A stretch of 32,762 bases of DNA, from assembly GCA_001820095.1 (NCBI GenBank), contig MHOO01000012.1:1-32762 (forward strand), given 5' to 3'. Under the pieces are notes generated by a model that had not been told where the DNA came from, did no database searches, and saw only the letters and a program-made list of their open reading frames with translations. A program made the position numbers and the translations under genes. The first letter of the stretch is position 1, and each line of letters starts with the position of its first letter. The stretch comes from Candidatus Staskawiczbacteria bacterium RIFCSPHIGHO2_01_FULL_39_25 (GTDB lineage Bacteria > Patescibacteriota > Minisyncoccia > Minisyncoccales > Staskawiczbacteraceae). Below, in pieces: positions 16,364 to 25,449 of this stretch.

Positions 16364-17407
16364 GTGAATATAGATTTTGAAAAATATACCGGTATTGCCG
16401 TGTTAGTGCGCCTGGGTGCCGTATTTTTTATCTTTGCGTTATTTTTAGGAGGGACAACCATGGGAATGCAATGGTTCTCTCATAGTCTCGGAAAATTTTT
16501 TCTTTCACAAGTAAGCAATAATGAAACCGTCTTTGCGGGAAATTTAGAAGTAAGCGCTTCAAATATTCCTGCTCAAAATCAGGAGGATTTAAAAATGACC
16601 GAGAATGCATTACCGTTACGGAATTGGCAAATAGAAGATTTAATCATAGGAGCGGAATCTGCAATATCAGCTGAAGTTAGCCGTAATCCAGAAATAGAAA
16701 CGGCAAAATTTTTGTTTAAAAAAAATGAAGAGAAAAAATTGCCCATAGCAAGCTTATCAAAATTAATGACCGCGTTAGTGGTGTTAGAAAAATACCCGTT
16801 AGACCAAAAAGTTACTATCAGCCAAGAGGACATGGTTCAACTGGGCGAACAAGGTAGCTTGAAAGCAGGCCAAGTGCTTTCTGTTAAAAACCTTCTTTAC
16901 ATAACCCTTATAGAGTCTAGCAACAGGGCGGCTTATGCCCTTTCTGAAATAATGGGCACCCAGAATTTCGTTAGCTTGATGAATGCTAATGCAAAGGCAC
17001 TGGACCTTGCCAATACTCATTTTGAAGATACCACAGGCCTTGATTCAAAATCATATTCAACTGCCGAAGACCTTATTGTGCTATCAGCACACTTATTTGA
17101 AAAATACCCGCTATTTAAAGAAATCATAAGCTTTAAAGAGTTTAATGTGTATTCAGAAGATGGTACCTTTCACCATACGCTAATAAACACTAATAAATTT
17201 TTAGGAGAAGTGCCCGGTGTTATTGGCGGAAAAACAGGGTGGACTGATGAGGCTCGCGGATGTTTTCTGGTCATTCAGCATTTACCCAATCAAACAGGAA
17301 ATTTAGCAGAGAAAAACTACTTGATACATATTATTTTAGGCACCGATAAGAGGTTTGAAGAAATGAAAAAAATGATTGATTGGGTGCATACGGCATACAA
17401 CTGGTAA
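16364..17407 (+). CDS. D-alanyl-D-alanine carboxypeptidase (S11 family)
   Basis: SLSKLMTALVVLEK (SxxK), SSN, KTGWT motifs; N-terminal TM; GTG start. Confidence 0.9.
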   Translation: MNIDFEKYTGIAVLVRLGAVFFIFALFLGGTTMGMQWFSHSLGKFFLSQVSNNETVFAGNLEVSASNIPAQNQEDLKMTENALPLRNWQIEDLIIGAESAISAEVSRNPEIETAKFLFKKNEEKKLPIASLSKLMTALVVLEKYPLDQKVTISQEDMVQLGEQGSLKAGQVLSVKNLLYITLIESSNRAAYALSEIMGTQNFVSLMNANAKALDLANTHFEDTTGLDSKSYSTAEDLIVLSAHLFEKYPLFKEIISFKEFNVYSEDGTFHHTLINTNKFLGEVPGVIGGKTGWTDEARGCFLVIQHLPNQTGNLAEKNYLIHIILGTDKRFEEMKKMIDWVHTAYNW

Positions 17408-17552
17408 TTTGAAATTTACAATTTGAAATTTGAATTCAATATATCAATATAACAATATCTTAATTTGAAAACACGAAGTCGAGTTTTAAATATTTCAAAT
17501 TTAATTAATTCAAATTGATTTTAAATTGTAAATTTCAAATTTCAAATTCGCT
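17407..17552. repeat. AT-rich AAATT-type repeat abutting the mraY start
   Basis: Self-complementary TTTGAAATTTACAATTTGAAATTTGAATT ... AAATTGTAAATTTCAAATTTCAAATTCGCT-ATGA. Confidence 0.75.
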
Positions 17553-18614
17553 ATGACTCTTCTAACCTTTAACGTCATCAAAGTACTAGGGGTATCAGTG
17601 GTGGCTTCTACGGTCGCTATCTTATGGTGTCCGCTGCTCATAGATTTTCTCTATAAGCATAAGCTTTGGAAGAAATCAGCGAGAACAAAGGCAATAAGCG
17701 GAGAAGATGCGGTAATTTTTAATGCTCTTCATAAAGAAAGGGAAACAAAGGTTCCGCGAATGGGCGGACTTCTCATTTTTATTACCACCGTAGCGGTAAG
17801 TTTTTTATTTTATATTATTTCCATTCTTTTTCCCGGCTCTTGGCTGGCAAGAATTAATTTTCTTTCACGGAGCCAGACGTGGCTGCCATTATTTACCTTT
17901 ATTGCAGCTTCTTTATTCGGCCTTTTAGATGATGCGCTTGTAGTATCATCTCTTGGCAAATATATTGGCGGAGGCATCTCTTTTAAAAAACGTTTGCTGA
18001 TTGTTGTCTTGATAGGATTAGCTTGTGGATTATGGTTTTATTCAAAGCTAGGCTGGGATGTTATCAGCATCCCGTTGATAGGCCAATTTTCTATAGGAAT
18101 TTTGTATATTCCGCTTTTTGTATTGGTCATGGTAGCCTGCTGGGCAGGAGGAATTATTGATGGACTAGATGGGCTTTCGGGTGGAGCATTTGCCTCTATT
18201 TTCGGGGCGTTTACTATTATCGCCTTTTCCCAGGGAAAAGTTGACCTGGCGGCCTTTTGCGCGGCAATTACAGGCACTCTATTTGCATTTCTCTGGTTTA
18301 ACATACCTCCGGCGCGCTTTTATATGACCGAAGTGGGAATTTTAGGCCTTACCACCACATTAGCCGTCGTGGCATTTCTAACCGATTCAGTTTTTGTTTT
18401 GCCAATTATCGCCGGGCTTCTCGTAATAGAGGTGGGGTCGGTAATTATCCAGCTTTTATCAAAAAAATTATTAAAGAAGAAAATATTTCTTTCTACGCCC
18501 ATTCACCATCATTTTGAAGCCATTGGCTGGCCGGCATATAAGGTTACCATGCGATTTTGGGTAGTAGGTATTGTGCTCGCTATTATCGGGGTAGTTATTA
18601 AATTATTGGGTTGA
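17553..18614 (+). CDS. mraY: Phospho-N-acetylmuramoyl-pentapeptide-transferase
   Basis: KVPRMGGLLIF, GLLDDALVV, GIIDGLDGLSGG, TPIHHHFEAIGW. Confidence 0.94.
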   Translation: MTLLTFNVIKVLGVSVVASTVAILWCPLLIDFLYKHKLWKKSARTKAISGEDAVIFNALHKERETKVPRMGGLLIFITTVAVSFLFYIISILFPGSWLARINFLSRSQTWLPLFTFIAASLFGLLDDALVVSSLGKYIGGGISFKKRLLIVVLIGLACGLWFYSKLGWDVISIPLIGQFSIGILYIPLFVLVMVACWAGGIIDGLDGLSGGAFASIFGAFTIIAFSQGKVDLAAFCAAITGTLFAFLWFNIPPARFYMTEVGILGLTTTLAVVAFLTDSVFVLPIIAGLLVIEVGSVIIQLLSKKLLKKKIFLSTPIHHHFEAIGWPAYKVTMRFWVVGIVLAIIGVVIKLLG

Positions 18615-18653
18615 AACCTTTATTATTATAAGATAGTATAGATATATAAAAAT

Positions 18654-19373
18654 ATGGCAAAAGGAAACCCGGAAAACTCAATTTTAGGGAAACAAGAAGA
18701 TAGTCCATTACTTAGAAGAGAAGGGAAAAGAATAGCTAGAAAAGGTAAGGCCGCTAAAACAGAAGCAGTAATAGTGCCGCAGGAACAATGGGTGCAAAAT
18801 AGAGAAGATGAGAGGTTTCAACACATAGAAAATGTAATTGGACCTCAAAAAGAAAATATGGGGCATGAAGCTGCACAACAGCCAGCAGAACAAGCAGAGA
18901 TAGAAAGATTAAAAAATTTAATATCAAAAGAACTTGAGGAGCATGCAAAAACATTAGAAAGAAATAATAAAGAGGGAATAGGAGCCGTAGTGGAAGGTTT
19001 TACGGCAGAACAAGAAGGGGAAGAGCCCATCCAATTATCTGCACTAGAGAAGATAAAAAAATCAGGCATAATGAAAAAATTACCAGAAATAGTTTTGAAT
19101 GAAGAAGGATCGCCAGGTAAACTTATGGACGCATTAGAAAAATCAAAGGTGCCGGCTGCAGCGGGATGGGGAATCAAGAAAGGCTGGGCGGCAGCAAGAA
19201 CGCCGTTGTTGCTTACAAGCTTCATCGCAGGAGAACTGATGGGAACAGTATGGGATATTATAAAAGAAGAGTCAAAAATAATATGGGGCGCTTTGCGGAG
19301 AAAGTCTGCGCCAGGATTTTTTGAAATGGTTGGTACGATGTGGCGAAAGCATTTTCCTAAAAAAGAACGGTAA
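18654..19373 (+). CDS. Hypothetical protein
   Basis: Intact ORF between mraY and the S41 protease; coiled-coil-like middle, hydrophobic patch near the C-terminus; no recognised family. Confidence 0.65.
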   Translation: MAKGNPENSILGKQEDSPLLRREGKRIARKGKAAKTEAVIVPQEQWVQNREDERFQHIENVIGPQKENMGHEAAQQPAEQAEIERLKNLISKELEEHAKTLERNNKEGIGAVVEGFTAEQEGEEPIQLSALEKIKKSGIMKKLPEIVLNEEGSPGKLMDALEKSKVPAAAGWGIKKGWAAARTPLLLTSFIAGELMGTVWDIIKEESKIIWGALRRKSAPGFFEMVGTMWRKHFPKKER

Positions 19374-20578
19374 TGTTACAAAATATGTTTAGTGGAGAAA
19401 AAAGAAAAATAATATATCCTTTTGTCTTAGCGGCGCTTTTTTTTGTTACGTTTGGCGCAGGGTTTTTTGTAGGCAAAAATCAGGTAGTATGTAATGTTTG
19501 CGCCCCTGAAGCTGTTAATTTTTCCCTTTTTTGGGATGCCTATAATAAACTGCACCAGAGTTTTATTAACCCCACTGATATTAATGACCAAAAGATAATT
19601 TATGGAGCGATTTCCGGAATGACCAAAAGCCTGGGTGACCCCCATACTTCTTTCTTTGAACCAACCCAGGCAAAAATGTTCCAACAAGATCTTTCTGGAT
19701 CATTTGAAGGAATTGGCGTAGAAGTGGGAATAAAAAAAGACCAACTAACGGTTGTTGCGCCCTTAAAGGGGACTCCGGGTGAACGGGCAGGATTAAAAGC
19801 CGGGGATGTAATTGTTAAAATTAATGGAAAAAGTACTATTGATATCACTACCGATGAAGCGGTTAACATGATCCGAGGTAAAAAAGGAACCCAGGTTACG
19901 TTAACTATTTTCAGAGAAGGGTGGAAAGATACCAAAGATATCATCATAACCCGTGATACTATTAAGATTGACTCTATAACATGGGAATTAAAAGAGGGAG
20001 ATATTGCCTATATACAAATCTATCAGTTTGGCCAATCATTATCATACGATTTTAAAAAGACGGCCCAGCAAATATTGGTAAGCCCGGCGAGAAAAATTGT
20101 CTTAGATTTGCGCAATAACCCGGGCGGATACCTTGAAGTGTCCCAAGATATTGCCGGATGGTTTTTACAAAAAGGGCAGGTTATTACGATTGAAGATTTT
20201 GGCAGCGATGAACCTCAAAAAGAGTATAAAGCCCAGGGAAATGCTGTTTTTGCAAACTATCCAATCGTAGTGCTTATTAATAAAGGGTCGGCTTCAGCCT
20301 CTGAAATTTTAGCCGGAGCATTACGAGATAATAGAAATATCAAGCTGGTAGGGGAAAAATCGTTTGGGAAAGGATCAGTGCAGGAAGTAATTACCCTGCA
20401 AGATGGAGCATCGTTTTTAAAAGTAACGGTTGCAAAATGGCTCACTCCGAATGGAAAATCAATTTCAGAAGTTGGTTTGGAACCGGATATTAAAATAGAG
20501 ATAAGCGAAGAAGACAGCGAAGCGAATAAAGATTTGCAACTGGAAAAAGCGCTTGAAATAATTAAAGAATTAAAGTAG
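19373..20578 (+). CDS. C-terminal processing peptidase (S41, PDZ)
   Basis: N-terminal TM, PDZ (GIGVEVGIKKDQLTVVAPLKGTPGERAGLKAGDVIVKING), KIVLDLRNNPGG, NKGSASASEILAGALRDN, GEKSFGKGSVQ. Confidence 0.93.
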   Translation: MLQNMFSGEKRKIIYPFVLAALFFVTFGAGFFVGKNQVVCNVCAPEAVNFSLFWDAYNKLHQSFINPTDINDQKIIYGAISGMTKSLGDPHTSFFEPTQAKMFQQDLSGSFEGIGVEVGIKKDQLTVVAPLKGTPGERAGLKAGDVIVKINGKSTIDITTDEAVNMIRGKKGTQVTLTIFREGWKDTKDIIITRDTIKIDSITWELKEGDIAYIQIYQFGQSLSYDFKKTAQQILVSPARKIVLDLRNNPGGYLEVSQDIAGWFLQKGQVITIEDFGSDEPQKEYKAQGNAVFANYPIVVLINKGSASASEILAGALRDNRNIKLVGEKSFGKGSVQEVITLQDGASFLKVTVAKWLTPNGKSISEVGLEPDIKIEISEEDSEANKDLQLEKALEIIKELK

Positions 20579-20589
20579 AATAGGACATA

Positions 20590-20713
20590 TAATTTTCAAT
20601 TTACAATTTTCAATTTTTAATGAATTATCAATTAAGCGAATTTTCAAATACGTTTAGAAATTAACTTATTAGAAATTTATTAGAAATTCAAAATTAGAAA
20701 TTAGAAATTCGTT
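20590..20713. repeat. AT-rich AAATT-type repeat abutting the rplI start
   Basis: aattttcaatttacaattttcaattttt ... aaattagaaattagaaattcgtt-ATGA. Confidence 0.7.
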
Positions 20714-21166
20714 ATGAAGGTTATCTTATTACAAGACGTTGAAAACGTCGGCAAGAAATATGAGATTAAAGAAGTAAAACCCGGCTTTGCCCGAAATTTT
20801 TTGATACCCCAAAATCTCGCTAAACCCGCTACCGTAAAAAATGTAAAATGGCTGGAAACCCAAAAAGAAGCATTAGAAAAGGAAGCTGAAGAAGATTTGA
20901 AGAAAGCGCAAGAATTAGCTTCCCATCTTGATGGGATAGAAGTAAGCATTGCGGTAAAAGTAGGAGCAGAAAACCAGCTTTTTGAGTCGGTTAATAATGT
21001 AAAAATTTCCGAGAAACTGAAAACTATGGGTTTTGATGTAAAAAAATCACAAATTAATTTAAAAGAACCGATTAAAGAAGTGGGGGAGTTTCCTATTAAA
21101 ATTACCCTAGACCATAATTTAGAAGCTGAAATTACATTATTAGTAGTCCAAGAGAAAGAAGTTTAA
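20714..21166 (+). CDS. rplI: 50S ribosomal protein L9
   Basis: [40 protein letters not shown]. Confidence 0.96.
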   Translation: MKVILLQDVENVGKKYEIKEVKPGFARNFLIPQNLAKPATVKNVKWLETQKEALEKEAEEDLKKAQELASHLDGIEVSIAVKVGAENQLFESVNNVKISEKLKTMGFDVKKSQINLKEPIKEVGEFPIKITLDHNLEAEITLLVVQEKEV

Positions 21167-21177
21167 AAATACAAAAG

Positions 21178-22797
21178 ATGGCAAAGTATATTTTTGTGGC
21201 AGGCGGAGTAATGTCGGGAATCGGCAAGGGAGTGGCTACCGCATCAATCGGAAGAATACTAAAAAGCAAGGGCTTTGGTGTCACCGCAATTAAAATAGAC
21301 CCCTATATCAATGTTGATGCCGGCACCATGAACCCTATTGAGCACGGAGAAGTTTTCGTGACAGAAGATGGCTTAGAATGCGATCAGGATATTGGAAACT
21401 ATGAAAGGTTTTTAGAAGAGAATATTTATACTGATAACTATATGACGACTGGTAAAGTATACCAGACCGTCATAAACCGTGAACGGAACTTAGAGTATAA
21501 CGGAAGATGCGTTGAAGTAGTTCCTGACATACCCAATGAGGTTATTGCGACCATTAAAAGGGCTGGGAAAAAGGTTAAGGCGGATTTTGTTTTAATTGAA
21601 ATTGGGGGCACCGTGGGAGAGTACCAGAATATGTTGTTTCTGGAAGCAGCTAGAATGCTGAAGATTTCACATCCAAAAGATGTGCTTTTTATTTTGGTGA
21701 GCTATATGCCAGTACCCGCCATCATAGGCGAAATGAAAACAAAGCCCACCCAATACGCCGTAAGAACATTAAATTCTGCGGGAATCCAACCGGATATGAT
21801 TTTAGCACGATCGGTGCTTGCGCTAGATGAACCCAGAAAGAGAAAACTTTCTATTTCTTCTAATGTCTTGCCCGAAGATATTATTTCAGCTCCTGATGTA
21901 ACGTCAATTTATGAGGTCCCTATTAATTTTGAAAAAGAAAACCTGGGAAATAGGATTTTAAAAAAATTCGGCCTAAAGGCAAGGGCAAGCGATCTTAAAA
22001 AATGGGAGAACTTTGTAAAAATAATCAAAAATTCTCCTGAACCAGTGGAAATCGGCATTGTGGGAAAATATTTTGAAAGCGGTAAATTTACTTTAACTGA
22101 TTCCTATATTTCTGTCCTTGAAGCGGTAAAACATGCTTGTTTTGCGCAACATCGAAAGCCTAAGATAACCTGGATTTCTGCGGAAGAATTTGAAAAAAAT
22201 CCGGCAACTCTTAAAAAGTTAAAAAACTTTGATGGTATTATTGTTCCGGGCGGATTTGGCAATAGGGGAATAGAGGGCAAAATCAAAGCTATTGGATACT
22301 GCCGAAAAAATAAAATTCCATTTTTAGGATTATGCTTGGGAATGCAGCTATCGGTAATAGAATTTGCCAGAAATGTATGCGGATTGAAAGATGCAACCTC
22401 TGCTGAATTTAAGGAGAATTCAGATAATATGGTTATTGATGTCATGGAAGACCAGAAGATGTTGCTAGAAGAGAAACGCTATGGCGGAACTATGAGGCTT
22501 GGTTCTTACTCATGCGAGTTAAAACCTAAAACCATCAGCCTGAAGGCCTATGGCACCCCAGAAATAACCGAGCGGCATCGCCACCGGTATGAATTAAATA
22601 ATTCCTACCGAAGTATTCTTGAAAAAAAGGGAATGGTAATAGCGGGAGTAAATCCCCAGAAAGATCTGGTAGAAATTATTGAAATACGAGACCATCCGTT
22701 TTTTGTAGCAACCCAATTTCATCCAGAGTTTAAGTCCAGGCCGTTAAACCCGCATCCTTTATTTAAAGAGTTTATAAAAGCAGCAATTAAAAAATGA
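21178..22797 (+). CDS. pyrG: CTP synthase
   Basis: MAKYIFVAGGVMSGIGKGVATASIGRILKSKG; GLCLGMQ class I amidotransferase motif. Confidence 0.97.
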   Translation: MAKYIFVAGGVMSGIGKGVATASIGRILKSKGFGVTAIKIDPYINVDAGTMNPIEHGEVFVTEDGLECDQDIGNYERFLEENIYTDNYMTTGKVYQTVINRERNLEYNGRCVEVVPDIPNEVIATIKRAGKKVKADFVLIEIGGTVGEYQNMLFLEAARMLKISHPKDVLFILVSYMPVPAIIGEMKTKPTQYAVRTLNSAGIQPDMILARSVLALDEPRKRKLSISSNVLPEDIISAPDVTSIYEVPINFEKENLGNRILKKFGLKARASDLKKWENFVKIIKNSPEPVEIGIVGKYFESGKFTLTDSYISVLEAVKHACFAQHRKPKITWISAEEFEKNPATLKKLKNFDGIIVPGGFGNRGIEGKIKAIGYCRKNKIPFLGLCLGMQLSVIEFARNVCGLKDATSAEFKENSDNMVIDVMEDQKMLLEEKRYGGTMRLGSYSCELKPKTISLKAYGTPEITERHRHRYELNNSYRSILEKKGMVIAGVNPQKDLVEIIEIRDHPFFVATQFHPEFKSRPLNPHPLFKEFIKAAIKK

Positions 22798-22818
22798 GGC
22801 TAAAGCCTCAGTTTTTAA
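22794..22818 (+). terminator. Terminator overlapping the pyrG stop codon
   Basis: TGAGGCtaaaGCCTCAgTTTTT. Confidence 0.75.
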
Positions 22819-22884
22819 CATTTCACAATTAACATGTAACATTTGACTTTTACGTGTTAATGGTCAATGGTCAAATGTCAATTG

Positions 22885-23163
22885 TTATTTTGGATCAATA
22901 TTAACTACCTTTGTTCTTCGTTGAGAACCATTAAATACCTTTTTTAAGATAGTAGAAAAACGGACAACTCCATCTTTCATTGAATAAAGGGTATCATCTG
23001 AACCTCTTTTTACATTTTTACCAGGAAGATATTTTGTACCTCTTTGCCGTATAATGATTTGACCAGTTTTTGCAACTTGGCCGGCATAAATTTTAACTCC
23101 TAGCCTTTGGGCCGCAGAGTCTCTGCCGAGCCTAGATGAACCTGATGATTTACTTGTGCTCAT
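22885..23163 (-). CDS. rpmA: 50S ribosomal protein L27
   Basis: [63 protein letters not shown]. Confidence 0.95.
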   Translation of the reverse strand: MSTSKSSGSSRLGRDSAAQRLGVKIYAGQVAKTGQIIIRQRGTKYLPGKNVKRGSDDTLYSMKDGVVRFSTILKKVFNGSQRRTKVVNIDPK

Positions 23164-23167
23164 TTAT

Positions 23168-23280
23168 GAATCTTGAATCTTGTATCTAGTAGCTGGAATT
23201 AAATATTGAATTAAGAATATGAAATTTTTATTCTATATTCTTTATTCTATTCTAAATTCAAGCTTCCAGATTATAGATTC
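23168..23280. repeat. AT-rich GAATCT-type intergenic repeat (copy 2)
   Basis: GAATCTTGAATCTTGTATCTAGTAGCTGGAATT ... TTCTAAATTCAAGCTTCCAGATTATAGATTC. Confidence 0.85.
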
Positions 23281-23290
23281 CATTAAAACA

Positions 23291-23446
23291 ATGTTATCAA
23301 AATTCTTATCATTTGTCAAAGTTAATCTCAATAATATTATATTAGCTGTTATCGTGATGCTTTTGGTGTTGTTTTCCTTCGCTTCTGGATATATAATAGC
23401 AAAGTACCAAGATAGAGAACCAATTATAATCGAAAATCCTAATTAA
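23291..23446 (+). CDS. Small single-TM hypothetical protein
   Basis: MLSKFLSFVKVNLNNIILAVIVMLLVLFSFASGYIIAKYQDREPIIIENPN; the reported start 23219 lies in the repeat, so ATG 23291 is preferred. Confidence 0.6.
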   Translation: MLSKFLSFVKVNLNNIILAVIVMLLVLFSFASGYIIAKYQDREPIIIENPN

Positions 23447-23514
23447 CCTAATTATTCTAAATAAATTCAATATTTTGGGAATTAAATTTTGGGCTTGGTT
23501 AGAATAATTTTGAA

Positions 23515-24198
23515 ATGAACATTCCGCAACACATAGTCTTATTCCCCGATGGCAATCGCCGATGGGCAAAAAATAAAGGTAAGAAACCGTTTGATGGCCA
23601 TCTTGCCGGCTATAAAAATCTTCTTAAATTTGGCGAGTGGTGCAAAAAGAAGGGAGTGAAAGTTCTTACTGCTTTTGGCTTTTCTACGGAAAATTGGAAG
23701 AGAAGCGATCAAGAGGTGAAATATTTAATGAAGTTATTTGAAATCGGGTTGCTGCAATCCCTGAAAAAATTTAAAAAGGATAACGTAAAGGTAAAAATCA
23801 TCGGCCAAAAAGAAAAACTTCCTAAATCATTGCAAAGAGTGATAAAAAAAATTGAATCAGAAACCGCAAATCATAAGGATCTGCATTTAAATCTTGCGGT
23901 AAGTTATGGGGGAAAATGGGACATTCTGCAAGCTGTCAAAAAAATTATAGAAGAAAAAGTTCCTGCAGAAAATATTAATGAAGAAATGTTTGATCAATAT
24001 TTATCAACCGCAGGATTGGTAAAACCGGATCTTATTATTAGGGCAGGAGGAGAAATGCGCCTTTCAAACTTTGTACTATGGCAGGCAGCCTATTCAGAAT
24101 TATATTTTTCTCCCAAGCTCTGGCCTGACTTTAACGAAAAAGACTTAGATTTAGCCATTGAAGAATTTGACCTGCGCCAGCGAAGATTTGGAAAATAG
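23515..24198 (+). CDS. uppS: Isoprenyl (undecaprenyl) diphosphate synthase
   Basis: MNIPQHIVLFPDGNRRWAKNKG...GFSTENWKRS...DLIIRAGGEMRLSNFVLWQAAYSELYFSPKLWPDF. Confidence 0.94.
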   Translation: MNIPQHIVLFPDGNRRWAKNKGKKPFDGHLAGYKNLLKFGEWCKKKGVKVLTAFGFSTENWKRSDQEVKYLMKLFEIGLLQSLKKFKKDNVKVKIIGQKEKLPKSLQRVIKKIESETANHKDLHLNLAVSYGGKWDILQAVKKIIEEKVPAENINEEMFDQYLSTAGLVKPDLIIRAGGEMRLSNFVLWQAAYSELYFSPKLWPDFNEKDLDLAIEEFDLRQRRFGK

Positions 24199-24247
24199 CA
24201 ATGCTATATTTATATTATGCCCCTAAGCTTGCTTTCGGCCAGCCGGG

Positions 24248-24274
24248 GTCCCGGCCACAAAGTGGCCTAGGGAC
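24248..24274. repeat. GC-rich compact hairpin
   Basis: GTCCC-GGCCAC-aaa-GTGGCC-ta-GGGAC, bounded by TATTATG/CATAATA. Confidence 0.6.
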
Positions 24275-24278
24275 GACA

Positions 24279-24308
24279 TAATAAGAGACACTAGTTGTGT
24301 CTCTTTTG
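24279..24308 (+). terminator. Rho-independent terminator
   Basis: AAGAGACActagttgTGTCTCTTTTGTT. Confidence 0.7.
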
Positions 24309-24354
24309 TTATTTACGATGTATAATTAAGTTAGTTCTTTTCAAGGAGAAAGTG

Positions 24355-24711
24355 ATGACCAAAAAAAGAGGGCTATACACCATGATTCTCTTGGCAATAT
24401 TAGGTGGTACAAATTTTCTTACCTATGGTGTTACCACTTACGGATCTCAGGCAAAAAGTTATGTTAAAATAGTTTTCTTAAGGGAGTATCATCAAGATTG
24501 CAATCTTGAAAAACAAGAGCAAATACGCGCCGGCGTTGCTATACCAAATGATTTGCTCTGTGATAATGAAGATACAAACTATGAGATGGCAAGAACTTTT
24601 TTCCCAAATAACCGATGGGCATATATGCTTACTGAAAAAATGTTACTACCGGGCCATCAGGTATTTGTTTTTAGATTGTTAGCAAAAGACGAAAAACTAA
24701 CATTAGAGTAA
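24355..24711 (+). CDS. Secreted or membrane-anchored hypothetical protein
   Basis: SD AAGGAG upstream of ATG 24355, inside the reported 24295 ORF; N-terminal hydrophobic segment; TATAAT at 24319; terminator downstream. Confidence 0.7.
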   Translation: MTKKRGLYTMILLAILGGTNFLTYGVTTYGSQAKSYVKIVFLREYHQDCNLEKQEQIRAGVAIPNDLLCDNEDTNYEMARTFFPNNRWAYMLTEKMLLPGHQVFVFRLLAKDEKLTLE

Positions 24712-24729
24712 CCTTTCTCTTTGCAAAAA

Positions 24730-24770
24730 AAACAGTCAGGTATAGTATTGTACCTGACTTTTTAATTTTT
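24730..24770 (+). terminator. Rho-independent terminator
   Basis: AGTCAGGTAtagtattgTACCTGACTTTTTAATTTTT. Confidence 0.82.
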
Positions 24771-25256
24771 ATTTGTTAGTGTTTTTGCCATTTCCAACCA
24801 TTTTGCTTTTTTCGGCTTATGTTTATATTTTGCCGTTGAGGTATGTATTTGAATCAACTGCATGAGATCATTCCTCTTCCATTTTGAAAGGTATTTGCCT
24901 TTATTTTGATGGATAATCTGCACTGCTTTTTGCCATAGGTCAAAATCTTTTTTTTTGTTATCCGCCAATGCATTCTTATTAAAATAGGGGATTATCATCA
25001 TAACAATATCATCAATTTTTTGCACCGAAAACCGTGCTTGTCCTTTTGTGACAGAAACGCTTCCGCATCCAATGTTCTTTTTTATTCTTTCTAGGATTTT
25101 TATATTTTCTTTCGGTGCGGTAATTACAAATTGGGCCTTCCACCGGTAGTAGGTAGGGGAGTTGGTCCTTTCGTGGCGCGTATCTTTCCTGAATTGTAAA
25201 TCAAAACATCCGTCGTTGTTTGCCAAAGTAACTATATTAACATTATTTTTTGCCAT
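24762..25256 (-). CDS. LAGLIDADG-type homing endonuclease-like protein (free-standing)
   Basis: IVTLANNDGCFDLQFRKD...KAQFVITAPKENIKILERIKKNIGCGSVSV...ARFSVQKIDDI. Start MAKNNVN at 25256 preferred over 25331. Confidence 0.72.
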   Translation of the reverse strand: MAKNNVNIVTLANNDGCFDLQFRKDTRHERTNSPTYYRWKAQFVITAPKENIKILERIKKNIGCGSVSVTKGQARFSVQKIDDIVMMIIPYFNKNALADNKKKDFDLWQKAVQIIHQNKGKYLSKWKRNDLMQLIQIHTSTAKYKHKPKKAKWLEMAKTLTNKN

Positions 25257-25262
25257 AAAGAT

Positions 25263-25350
25263 GAATCTAGAATCTAGTATCTTGAATCTGGAATGGAATA
25301 AAGAATATGGAATAACGTATTCAAGCTTCAAGATACAAAATTCAAGATTC
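25263..25350. repeat. AT-rich GAATCT-type intergenic repeat (copy 3)
   Basis: GAATCTAGAATCTAGTATCTTGAATCTGGAATGG ... TCAAGCTTCAAGATACAAAATTCAAGATTC. Confidence 0.85.
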
Positions 25351-25449
25351 TAACCAAAGTATACCAAATATTTAATTATGCGACAAGGTAAATTCTTATT
25401 GTGCGACAAATCAGGCTAAAATAAAATTTTGTTTTTCATTTATTCAAAT

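Noticed and set aside
17407-17552. CRISPR array
   Set aside because: The repeats are short, degenerate and self-complementary AT-rich units without regular unique spacers; no cas genes nearby.
24295-24354. N-terminal extension MCLFCYLRC... of the 24295 ORF
   Set aside because: TATAAT (24319) and SD AAGGAG lie within it; translation most likely begins at ATG 24355.
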